From Gongronella butleri (Eukaryota; Mucoromycota; Mucoromycetes; Mucorales; Cunninghamellaceae), in NCBI GenBank assembly GCA_025201375.1, contig JAIWZP010000028.1, positions 310,001-374,000 of the forward strand: DNA of 64,000 bases. The letters are read 5' to 3'. Positions 53,918 through 64,000 of this stretch are shown one piece after another. The position numbers and the translations under genes are program-made. The notes under the pieces are model-generated. The model was not told where the DNA came from. It did not search any database and was given only the letters and a program-made list of their open reading frames with translations. How positions within the stretch are numbered: the stretch's first letter is position 1; the number at the start of each line of letters is the position of its first letter.

Positions 53918-56900
53918 AGATGCAAGCGACTAACACCCTCTTTTTTTATTTTTTTTATTCGTGCAGTGTGCGCCGCATTGAACAATATTTGAACGAACCC
54001 GAAATTGAACACCGCCCACGCGTCGATGTGTCTGCTCCTGTGCGCATTGGCTTTGATCACGCGACGGTCGGCTTCAAGGCTGTCAACAGCAATACCAGTG
54101 CCTCCAATGACGACGAAAACAGCAGCTTCATCCTCAAAAATCTCAACATCACGTTCCCAAACCGCCAATTGTCTCTCATTTCGGGTGCCACGGGCTCTGG
54201 CAAGTCGTTGCTTCTGCTCAGCTTGCTCGGTGAGTCTGTCTTGCTCGAGGGCACCGTCCACTTCCCACGCGCCCCTGTTGCCAACACGGTGACTGATGAT
54301 TTCGCCCTGGACAGCAATATCGATGAAAAAGACTGGATCCTCGATCATTCCGTGGCCTTTGTTGCACAGACGCGTAAGTCGCATGTCTTTTTTTTTTTTT
54401 TGTCCAATGGCTGACACATCGCTTTTTTTGCTTTTTTTTTTTTTCGTAGCTTGGCTTCAAAATGCGTCTGTCCGCGACAATATCTTGTTTGGTCTACCCT
54501 ATGTAGCCAAGAGATACCACGACACACTCCATGCCTGCTCGCTGATCCGTGATCTTAATGCTTTGGAAGATTCCGACCAGACGGAGGTGGGCGAAAAGGG
54601 GGTAAGAATCCAAAAAAACGACGCGTCTTTTTCCATTTTTGCTCATTTTTTTTTGTTCTTTGGCAGATTACATTGTCAGGTGGTCAAAAGGCGCGTGTTG
54701 CACTTGCACGTGCTGTGTACTCTCGTGCAGGCATTGTGGTCATGGACGACGTTTTGTCGGCCGTGGACGCGCACACCGCTCGCCACATCTACGAAAACTG
54801 CTTGACGGGTCCCCTGATGCAAGGTCGCACGCGAATTCTCGTCACCCACCACGTCAAGCTCTGCATCGCCGGCGCAGACATTCTCATGCACATCCGCGAC
54901 GGCCAACCCGACATGGTCGGCTCGCCCGAGCAATTGCGCAAGTCTGGCCAGCTCGCTTCCATCCTTGAGGAGGAAAAGGAGCAAGATCTCAATGACGAAG
55001 AAGAAGAAGCCATTGAATCGTCCGGCAGCAGCTCCGACGAGACGGCGGTTGCAACAGAAACACTCATTGAAAAGGACACAAAGCCCCGCGTCCTCGTTGA
55101 AGAAGAAAGTAAGTGAAAAAGATGAAAAAAAGGGGGAAAAATAGCATATTCTTACCACATTTTTTTTTTTTTCAATCAGCTCGCGCAATTGGTCGCGTCA
55201 AGATGCGATTGTATGGCATGTACTTCAAGATGGCCGGCAGCGTTTTCTTCTGGCTCTTGTTTGCTGTGCTTTTGTTGGCTGCGCGCAGCATGGATGTCGC
55301 GGAAGGTTGGTGGGTGCGCGAATGGTCGCGTGCTGGTGAGCAAGTGTCGTTTGTTTCTGGCAAGCTCGCGTCGTACATGAGCCATGGCATGCCCACGACA
55401 ATGCTGTACAACCTGCCTGTCGCCAATCAATCCGCTTTCGCCGACGCGGTCCACAGCACCACCCAGACGCCGCCCCCGGCCGCCGAGGATGTCAACTACT
55501 ATTTGGGTATTTATTGTCTGATCATCGGCCTGAACATCACCATCAGCACGCTGCGCTTCGCAACCCTCTTTTACGGAAGCGTGCGCGCCAGCAGAGCTCT
55601 CTATGCCGAGCTGCTGCACCGCGTCTTGCGCGCGCCTCTCCGCTTCTTTGACAAAACACCCGTGGGTCGCATTTTAAACAGGTTTGCACGCGACATCGAG
55701 ACCATCGACTCGTCTGTGCCCAACGACATTGCGCAATTCGTCATCCAATGGATCCAGGTCATCTCTAGCATCATGGTCGTCTCGTATGTCGTGCCCGTCT
55801 TCACCATCCCCGTCCTTACAATTGCCGCCATCAACATTTATGTCGGCATCATGTTCGTCTCCACAAGCCGTGAGCTGCGCCGCATGGATTCCACCTCGCG
55901 CTCGCCCCTCTTCAGCCACTTTAGTGAGTCTATTGTTGGCATCACGACCATCCGCGCCTTTGATGCCACGCGTCGCTTCCTTCAAGAGATGATCAAGCGC
56001 ACTGACGACAACACGCGTCCCTACACCATGGTCTGGATTGTCAACCGCTGGGTCAGCGTCCGCTACGGCATTGCAGGCACCGCCATCAATGGCATCAGTG
56101 CCTGGCTCGTCCTTCTCAACGTGAAAAACATGGACGCCTCCCAGGCTGGTTTCTTCCTCAGCTTCATCCTCATGTTCTCCGACCAAATGTAAGTTTTTTT
56201 AAAAAAAAGAAGATGTGTGCCAACACCTTTTTTTTTATTTACTAGGTTTTGGAGCATGCGTCGCTTGGTGATGCTCGAGATGAGCTTCAATGCGGTTGAA
56301 AGAGCAGTCGAATTCACGGACATGGACCAGGAAGCCGATGACTTTACCGTTGTGCCCCCTCCCAAGGTAGAAACGCCATGAGTCAGGTGTAATCATGGAT
56401 GCTGATCCCTTCATTTTTTTCTCTAAAGTGGCCTGAAAAGGGTACAATTGAGATCAAGGACCTCAAGGTGCGCTACGACAAGGACTTGGATTTGATTCTC
56501 AAGGGCATCAATGCATCAATCCGCGATGGAGAGAAAATTGGCATTGTCGGCAAGACTGGCTGCGGCAAGTCCACGCTCACGCTCGCCTTGTTCCGCTTCC
56601 TGCAATTCGATCAGGGCAGCAAAATCACCATTGACGGCATTGACATTTCGCAAATCCCATTGCACGACCTCCGCTCGCGCCTGACAATGTACGAAGCAAC
56701 AAAAAAAAAAAGCGTGGCCACTCATCCTGTTTCTATATTTTATAGTGTGCCGCAAGACCCCATTCTTTTCTCCGGCGATTTACGTTCTAACATGGACCCG
56801 TTCAACGATTTTACCGACGACCAGATCCTCGACGCGTTCTACCGCGTGAACCTGATCCGCTCGTCCTCCAATCCGTCTGCTAGCAACTCGCGCGCCGCGT

Positions 56901-57391
56901 CCGTCGTCGAGCCCACGAATCAAAACATCTTTTACAACTTGCAATCGCCAATTACAGAAGGCGGCCATAATCTCTCGCAAGGCCAGCGCCAGCTGCTGTG
57001 CTTGGCACGTGCACTGCTCAAGCGTTCCAAGGTCGTCGTCATGGACGAGGCCACCTCCAGCGTCGATTTTGAGACCGACAAGGCCATCCAAAACACGATC
57101 CGTTCTGGTCTCGCCGAATGCACCATCCTCTGCGTTGCGCACCGAATTCACACCATTATCGATAACGACAAGGTGTTGGTGCTTGATGCAGGCAAGGTCG
57201 TCGAGTTCGCAAGGTAAGCCGTTGCAAAAAAAGAAAAAAAAAACGAATTACTCACGCATTTGCGCTTTTTCAGCCCATGGGAGCTGATCAATGACCCCGA
57301 CTCGACTTTCTATGGCATGTGCCGCAAGTCGGGTGAATATGACAGCCTTTATCAAGCTGCACGCACCAAGCATCAATTGGTTGAAGCGTGA
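51867..57391 (+). CDS. ABCC/MRP-type full-size ABC transporter 1
   Basis: Predicted ATP-driven exporter of anionic conjugates or drugs, in the vacuolar or plasma membrane. Twelve exons: 51867-52496, 52574-52955, 53014-53231, 53302-53825, 53967-54373, 54450-54601, 54667-55108, 55180-56188, 56246-56366, 56429-56688, 56746-57213 and 57274-57391, giving 1576 aa. An N-terminal hydrophobic TMD0-like region precedes TMD1. NBD1 has Walker A GATGSGKS (about 658), [14 protein letters not shown] and Walker [12 protein letters not shown], with Asp in place of the catalytic Glu as usual in ABCC proteins. NBD2 has GKTGCGKST (about 1334), LSQGQRQ and [11 protein letters not shown]. Acidic low-complexity inserts lie before [11 protein letters not shown] and after NBD1. 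Intron 4 contains a 78-nt A homopolymer. Substrate unknown. Confidence 0.94.
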
Positions 57392-58993
57392 TCATTTTAT
57401 ACATTTTTTATTTTATATATTTCATAACTATTAAAAAGTTGGTTGCAATAGAGAAAAACGCTAATTTCCTTAAATATTTGCGTGATTTGGCAAGCAAGTA
57501 CAGTATCCTTTTTTTTTTAAAAAAAAAGCGCGACACGTCGCGGTGCAGCGCGTCAAAAATTCGTTGGTATCCAAATGCTGAAAGTCAAGCTTGCCATTAT
57601 TCAGAACACTTTGATTGCAATAGCCTTTTTGTAGCAAATTTTGTGTTGAATCCAATGGCGATACTATTGAGCAGATCGACCAAGTAGATGGCAAGAAAAA
57701 TGCAACATAGGCGAAAATTGGCGTTTTGAGATTTTTTTTTCAGGGCGCTTCTGCTCTACAATAAATGCTTCAAACTCGCACCGGCCACAATTCATGTCTT
57801 GCATCAGCGGCAGTCAAAAATACAGTACTCCGAGGGGTACAGCTAGCCACCAAAGCCCAAAAAACACGCATTGTCGTTTTCCAAAGCAAAATGTGCACCC
57901 TTTTTGTGCAGTCTAGCGCGCTACTGCTGGCATTCTAGTGGCAGCGCGCGTCGTTGGCTCCACTGAGTTTGTCAAACAAAAATGGACAAACCAAATACCA
58001 TAGTTTTGTGCAAAATCCCAAAAGAATGAAAATCGCGCATCTGTGCATTTTCTCGGATGTTGGCCAACTGATTTTTTTTTGCAAATGGAGACAAGACACG
58101 CTTCACGCATACAATGATGCTCTCACCAAATTTGACGTCACTTGGACAAGTTTAGCAGGAGATGGCGGAATAAATCAACAGCTCTTTTACGTGTAATACT
58201 GTAGCACTTTTCAGAGGCACTACAGGCTTAAAGCGCTCCGCTATCAAGCAGAAAATGCAAGCACCCGCTCGCTTTGTCCCATTGGATCTAGTTGGAAAGA
58301 ACCGTTTACGGGAAAATGGTGCGAAAAAAGTAAAAAGATGACAATAAATGAAAAATAAGATTCGTCGTTCATGCCGATGATTTTTTGCAAGTTTCGTGGT
58401 GTGATGTGACACAAAGGAGAAGGTCGCTCGTGCACTATCATTTCCATTACACACAAAGTTGGAAGAATTGATAGAATATTGTGTGCGTGACTCCAAAAGC
58501 AATTCGGTCATACCAGTCAAAGCGCACGCACAGCCCATCTTATTCGCCTTTTTAGATGATCATGGAGCGCTGCAATGCATCTGCACATAGTTAAAAGTGA
58601 GCCATGAGGTTGCCGATTTTTTTTTTTTCGTTTTGCATGTGCGTGTCTCGGTGGCTCGGTGGATCGCTGAAAAGGCCGTCAATGCTGAGCAAGGCAATTG
58701 CATATGTGGTGATCCTGATCTGTATGAAAAGAAGATTGCGGCAATTGCCGCAGCTCGTGTCCCCACTCGCACGGCAAATGGAATTTGAGCCGTGCATGGC
58801 AGAAAAGTTTAATTTGGAAAAAACAGCGTCGGGTATTCGGGAGGAACGCCGTTTACTGCGGCAAGGAAGCTGAGCAGAAATTGGAATTGCGCTTTTCAAA
58901 AGGAGCTTTTTTTGGGACCCCTTTTTTTGATCTCCCTTTCTCTTTCGTCTCGGTTTATCTTTTTTTTTTTTTTTAATTCACTTATTCTCACGC
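57392..58993. other. Intergenic region between the ABC transporters
   Basis: 1.6 kb containing, at about 57600-57930, a diverged copy of the dispersed repeat (GTAGCAAATTTTGTGTTGAA, AGATGGCAAGAAAAATGC, AAAAAACACGCATTGTCG). The last 80 bp are T-rich before the ABC transporter 2 start. No gene recognised. Confidence 0.6.
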
Positions 58994-60428
58994 ATGTCAG
59001 ATCTTGTGTGGCTAGCCTCGACGCTCACCGTGCTTTCTGGAGGCAGTGCGCTCGTTCTGTCCATGCAGCGCAGCTACCATCAGCGTATTCAGCTGTCGGA
59101 ACACCAAGTCGGCGCGGACCGGCGCGGTGCGGCGCTTGCTTTTGACCACGAGCGCGATAAGACGGTGCCGTTTAGTGACGCCTCGCGTCTGCCTCGACTG
59201 ACGTTTGGCACGACAATAGCGGTACTTTTTGGCATTTACAAGCTTGTTTCTCAAGCGACGCGAGTAGCGCAAGACCAGCAGGAACAGGCGCGTTTGGTGC
59301 TGGCGTGCGCGCTCTACCTCGTGTCCTGGCTTTACGCGCTTGCCTTGGTGCTCGTGTCGCGCCGGTACCCGTTGCCCAGCGAATGGGGCTTTGTACTCAA
59401 TGGCCATTTGGCTTGCTTTTACATTACTGCGTGGGTGATTCTCGTGCGCCAGGGCTGGCTTGCCTATTGCTCGGCCACCGCAGCATCCACGCCATGGCCG
59501 CTCGTCGCACCGTGGATCATTGAATGGCTTTTGGTCACCGACATGGTGTACTCCACGTGGACAATTCCAAGCGGCCCTCCATTCCTTGACGACGACAAGC
59601 ACAAGCGCGTCCTTGGCAACAATTCCACGTCCCTGTGGGGCTTTTTGACTTTTTCATACATGAATGACCTCGTGCAGCTTGCGTATCGCCAAAAGCGCCT
59701 TGACGAGCAAGATCTGCCGATCCTGCCTGCATCCAGCCGCGGTCGCTACCTGTTTGACGCCTTCAGCGTCCATCGGTCGTCTTCGCTGCTGTATCGCCTA
59801 ATCCTCACCAATCGCAAGCACATTTTGTATCAATTCATCTACGTCACACTGGCTTCCATGGTGTATTATGCGCCCGCGTTCTTCATGAATCGCATTTTGA
59901 GCTTGATCGAGGAAATTGGAAAAGGTTTGCCCGCGGATGTTGCCTTTCAGCAAGGTGTTGTGCTCATTGTGGGACTCGGCATTGGTACTATCGCCATTGC
60001 GTTTGCCATTGGCCAGCTTTGGTACTACTGTAAGCATTGCGACCCAGAAAAATGGACCCAAAAATTAGAAAAAGGAAAAAAGCTCATGCTTTTTTTAAGC
60101 CGAGGCGCTCATGCACGTTCACGTCAAGGCCATGGTCAACCTGGAGATCTATCGTAAAACCCTCCGTCGCTTTGTGGCGTCGTCGGCATCCAAAGGTGAC
60201 GATGATGGCGACGAGGATGATGACGAGGATGATGATGACGACGCGACACCGGTCGATTACTCTTGTGCCAGCACTGGTACCATTGTCAATCTGATGAGCA
60301 CCGATTCCAGCCGCATTTCTGAGCTGAGCCATCAATGGTTCGCCGTGTGGGCTGCCATTTGTGAGCTGATTGTCGGCATTGCGCTACTTTACCAGCTGCT
60401 CGGCAATGCTTGCTTCTTTGGTTTCCTC

Positions 60429-60474
<46 letters not shown>

Positions 60475-63448
60475 TGCCGCTGCCAGCGACTCGCGTGTGT
60501 GTCTCATCTCTCTCTTTGTGCAGGTCATGATTGTCTCGCTGCCGCTGACACACTTTAACACCAAAGTCTTTACAAAATACCAAGACAAGATGATGGAAGC
60601 ACGTGACAAGCGCGTCAACCTGATGAACGAGATCTTGCACGGCATCCGCCACATCAAGTTCTTTGCCTGGGAGCGTAATTGGGAGGAGCGCATTGCCAAG
60701 GCGCGAAAAGAAGAATTGCGCCACGTTGCCTGGACACTCATCTGTGATGCCATCTTTATTTTGATCTGGTTCATGTAAGATTTGCTAAACCGCCCCTGGC
60801 AGAAATGGTAATTGACAACCTTTTGCCCATGCAGTCAACCCGTGCTCGTCGTTGCCATTTCGTTTTACACTTATTCCGTCGTGGAAGGCAACGTTTTGAC
60901 GGCCCCCGTGGCTTTTACATCCATCACCATTCTGAGCGAGCTTCGATTCTCGCTGACAGGCATCCCTGATGCTGTCATTGATTGGCTGCGCGCCATGGTC
61001 AGGTACGAAAACACTAGAAAAAAAAGGGAAAAATGGAAAAAGGATAAAAAAAACGATCGCATTGCTCACTCTTTTCTTTCGCTTTCTCTAGTGTTCGCCG
61101 TCTCTCCAAGTATCTTGACGAACGTGAGCTTGATGAACGCGAGCCCATCCACATGGGCATGCCTGTGCGCATCGGGTTTGACAAGGCGACGATCGGGTTT
61201 GTCCCTGTTGCTGCAGATGACAAGGATGAATCTATGGGCTTTGTCCTGAAGGATCTCAACATTGAATTCCCCAAGGGCGAATTGTCGCTGATCTGCGGTG
61301 CAACCGGCTCTGGCAAGTCGCTCTTGCTTCTCAGCTTGCTGGGAGAGACCACGGTGCTGGAAGGCGACGTCCACTTTCCGCGCGCGCCCATTGTTGACTC
61401 GTTGATGGATGATCCGTTTGCAGACGTGTACATTCCTCAAGAAAACTGGATTTTGGATCATTCCGTGGCCTATGTCGCTCAATCAGGTAAAAGAAACCAT
61501 GTCTTTTTTTTTTTTTTGCGCGAGAGACACGGTCATGTTGATGCTTTTTTCTTTTTGATGAAATTAGCGTGGCTGCAGAATGCATCGATCAAGGACAACA
61601 TCTTGTTTGGTCTGCCATATGTTGAGAAGCGCTATCATGACACGATCTATGCGTGCTCATTGATAAAAGATCTGAACGCGCTCGATTCTTCCGATGAGAC
61701 TGAGATTGGCGAAAAGGGCGTAAGCATCAAGCAAGATATGCGTCGTTTTTTATGTTCCAATTGGGCTCATTTCTTTTTTTTTTTTAAATTCGTTTTTGGC
61801 AGATCACTCTGTCGGGCGGTCAGAAAGCGCGTGTGGCATTGGCGCGAGCTGTCTATTCTCGTGCCGGTATTGTCGTCATGGATGATGTGCTCTCAGCTGT
61901 GGATGCGCACACGGCGCGCCATATTTACGAGCACTGCCTGACTGGCCCATTGATGCGTGGTCGCACGCGATTGCTTGTCACCCATCACGTCAGCCTTTGT
62001 CTTTCCGAGGCGACGTACCTGGTGCACATTGAGGATGGGCGCACAAACATGGTTGGCTCACCCGATTCCTTGCGCAAGTCTGGCCAATTGGCGACCATTT
62101 TGGATGAAGAAAAGGAACAAGATGAAGAAGAAGCCGAAGAAGAAGCCATTGAGACGTCTAGCACGGACGATGTCCCTGTTGACGTCCTTTTAAAGAAAGA
62201 AGCATCTTCCAGGGTCCTTGTGGAAGAAGAACGTAAGATAAACACAAAAGATGGCGTGGCAAGAAATGGCCCTTTTTGCTCACCTTTTTCTACTTATTTT
62301 TATAGATCGAGCTGTTGGGCAGATCAAAATGCGTTATTATGGCATGTACTTCAAGCGCGTTGGTGGCCCATTCTTGTGGATCATGTTCTTCATTGCTCTG
62401 TTTACTTTCCGTGGCATGGACGTGGTGCAAAGCTGGTGGATTTCCGTGTGGACGCGTGCCAATGAGCAAAATGGCGGTGCACCGGCTGTTGATGGCCCCA
62501 ATGGCGACAAGGACGGCGACGTGATTTATTATCTCAGCGTCTATTTGGTCATCATGTCTGTGGGCGTGGTTGCCAGTTCGCTGCGCTTTGCCATTGTGTA
62601 TTATGGTGGCCTGCAAGCAAGCAATGTCATTTACGCCGAGCTGTTGCATCGTGTTTTGCACGCACCCATGCGCTTCTTTGACCGCACACCCGTGGGAAGA
62701 ATCCTCAATCGATTTAGTAACGATATCGAGACCATTGACACAGAGATTCCCGCCGCTTTTGTGCATTTCCTTGGCCAATTGCTCGATGTTGGTTCGATCA
62801 TCCTTGTTGCAACGTGGGTGATTCCTCTGTTTGCCCTCCCGATGATCGGTGTGGCCGTCATGGCCGTCGCCATTGGCATTGCCTTTGTCTACACGGCGCG
62901 TGAGCTGCGAAGAATGGAATCTGTCAGCAAATCGCCCGTTTTGAGCCACTTCTCTGAAACGGTATTGGGCGTGTCGACCATCCGCGCCTTTGGTGCCACG
63001 CGCCGCTTTTTCAAGGAGATGGTCGAGCGCACAGACAACAATGCACGCCCTGTGGCGCAGCTGTACATGATTGACCGCTGGATCAGCATGAAATTCGGCT
63101 TTGTCGGCACCGCCATTAGCATGATCAGCGCCGCCATTGTTCTGCTCAATCTCCACCACGTCGATGCCTCGCAAGCCGGCTTTTTCCTCAGCTTCATCTT
63201 CCTGTTCACAGACGAGTATGACCCGTAAAAAAAAAAAAGAAAAAAACACCTTTGCTGATTTTTTTTTTTACTTTTAGATGTTTCTACACGATTCAGCGCT
63301 ACACAGCTATGGAAATCAGCTTCAATGCGGTTGAGCGAGTCGCTGAATACGTTAGTATAGAGCAGGAGCCGGATAATTCGTCGGTGATTCCGCCCCCCGA
63401 GGTACGAAATGCGGAAAATGGAAAGAAAAAAAGCAATCGACGCGTATA

Positions 63449-63479
<31 letters not shown>

Positions 63480-64000
63480 GCAGTGGCCTACGCATGGCGC
63501 CATTGAAATCGAAGATCTCAAAGTGCGCTATGACAGCGATCTTGATCTCGTGCTCAAGGGCGTCTCTGCAAATATCAAGGGCGGAGAAAGCATTGGCATT
63601 GTCGGCAAGGTTTGTAGATCGAAATTGCTCCCCCGCGCAAATCCATTGGGCTAATAATCGCTTCTCGTTTTAAAACTGTCAGACTGGCTGCGGCAAATCC
63701 ACGCTCACGCTCGCACTTTTCCGCTTTTTGCAATTCGACGAGGGCAGCAAGATCTCGATCGATGGCATTGACATCTCCAAGGTGCCCTTGCATGACCTGC
63801 GCTCGCGCATCAACATTGTGCCACAAGACCCTAACCTTTTTAGCGGAAATTTGCGGTCCAACATGGACCCGTTCAACGAATTTACCGACGACCAGATCTT
63901 TGAGGCATTTGAGCGCGTGCATCTGATTCGCACCCCGACGACCTCCGCTGCCGCGTCCACAAGTAACTCACGCGCCGCATCCATCGACCAGCCCGTGAAT
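58994..64000 (+). CDS. ABCC/MRP-type ABC transporter 2 (3' end outside window)
   Basis: Tandem paralogue of the preceding transporter, cut by the window end inside NBD2. Exons: 58994-60029, 60100-60428, 60524-60774, 60835-61002, 61092-61486, 61568-61719, 61803-62232, 62306-63215, 63278-63401, 63484-63609 and 63683 onward, open to the last base. Seen: TMD0-like and TMD1 helices, NBD1 Walker [23 protein letters not shown] and [14 protein letters not shown]2, then NBD2 Walker A split by an intron (GK|TGCGKST). An Asp-rich insert precedes NLMSTDSSRIS. The donor of exon 8 is placed at GA|GTATGA because it aligns with the paralogue; a second donor 9 nt downstream is out of step. Intron positions partly differ from transporter 1. 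Confidence 0.93.

Noticed and set aside
53599..54417. Minus-strand frame containing a long Phe run
   Set aside because: It reads through the intronic A78 homopolymer and antisense of ABC transporter 1 exons; not a gene.
62290..63249. Long minus-strand frame (319 codons) opposite ABC transporter 2
   Set aside because: It is the antisense shadow of exon 8, rich in His/Asp/Glu from reversed codons, with no homology-like motifs.

Overview
The window is nuclear DNA of a eukaryote, most likely a fungus. It carries spliceosomal introns with GT-AG ends (a few GC-AG). It has a nuclear-encoded, presequence-bearing 49 kDa subunit of complex I, a cerevisin-type vacuolar protease, PAM16, a fungal-style eS7 ribosomal protein and full-size ABCC transporters. 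The lineage cannot be fixed from the sequence; an early-diverging fungus is my guess. Introns are short and often carry A-tracts after the donor or T-tracts before the acceptor. Coding DNA is fairly GC-rich, and the intergenic spaces are AT-rich and full of decayed repeats. Layout, left to right: 0-1.7 kb no gene recognised; 1.7-3.0 kb CYS3 (-); 3.4-5.2 kb NDUFS2 homologue (-) with a 7-nt microexon; 5.8-8.8 kb HNH-A (-), a large multi-zinc protein with two HNH-like modules; 8.9-12.4 kb a repeat island with a 1 kb foldback element, a 0.3 kb hairpin and a dense TTCAGG/CCTGAA array; 12.5-16.6 kb the divergent excision-repair pair RAD10 (-) and SSL2/XPB (+); 17.2-17.9 kb RPS7 (+); 18-19.8 kb decayed repeats; 19.9-22.7 kb a PX-AGC kinase (-); 23.3-24.0 kb a small RecA-like ATPase (-); 24.2-25.9 kb cerevisin (+); 27.0-29.7 kb HNH-B (+), paralogue of HNH-A; 30.2-31.7 kb a SNAPC1-like subunit (-); 31.9-32.6 kb PAM16 (-); 33-39.5 kb repeats with two solo LTRs in opposite orientation; 39.6 kb tRNA-Leu(AAG); 40.6-41.6 kb a secreted acidic glycoprotein (+); 41.8-45.8 kb a CLC chloride channel/transporter (-); 47.0-48.6 kb RAE1 (-); 48.7-51.8 kb decayed repeats; 51.9-57.4 kb and 59.0 kb to the window end, two tandem ABCC transporters (+), the second cut off by the window edge. 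Most genes are housekeeping and unrelated in pathway, as expected in a eukaryote. Two associations stand out. RAD10 and SSL2, both of nucleotide excision repair, share a 156-bp divergent promoter. The most novel content is the HNH-A/HNH-B pair: five CxxC...CxxC zinc units, each within a single exon, then two HNH-like modules, with an N-terminal PCNA-binding (PIP-box) motif that is full consensus in HNH-B and degenerate in HNH-A. Together these suggest an undescribed replication- or repair-linked nuclease family.
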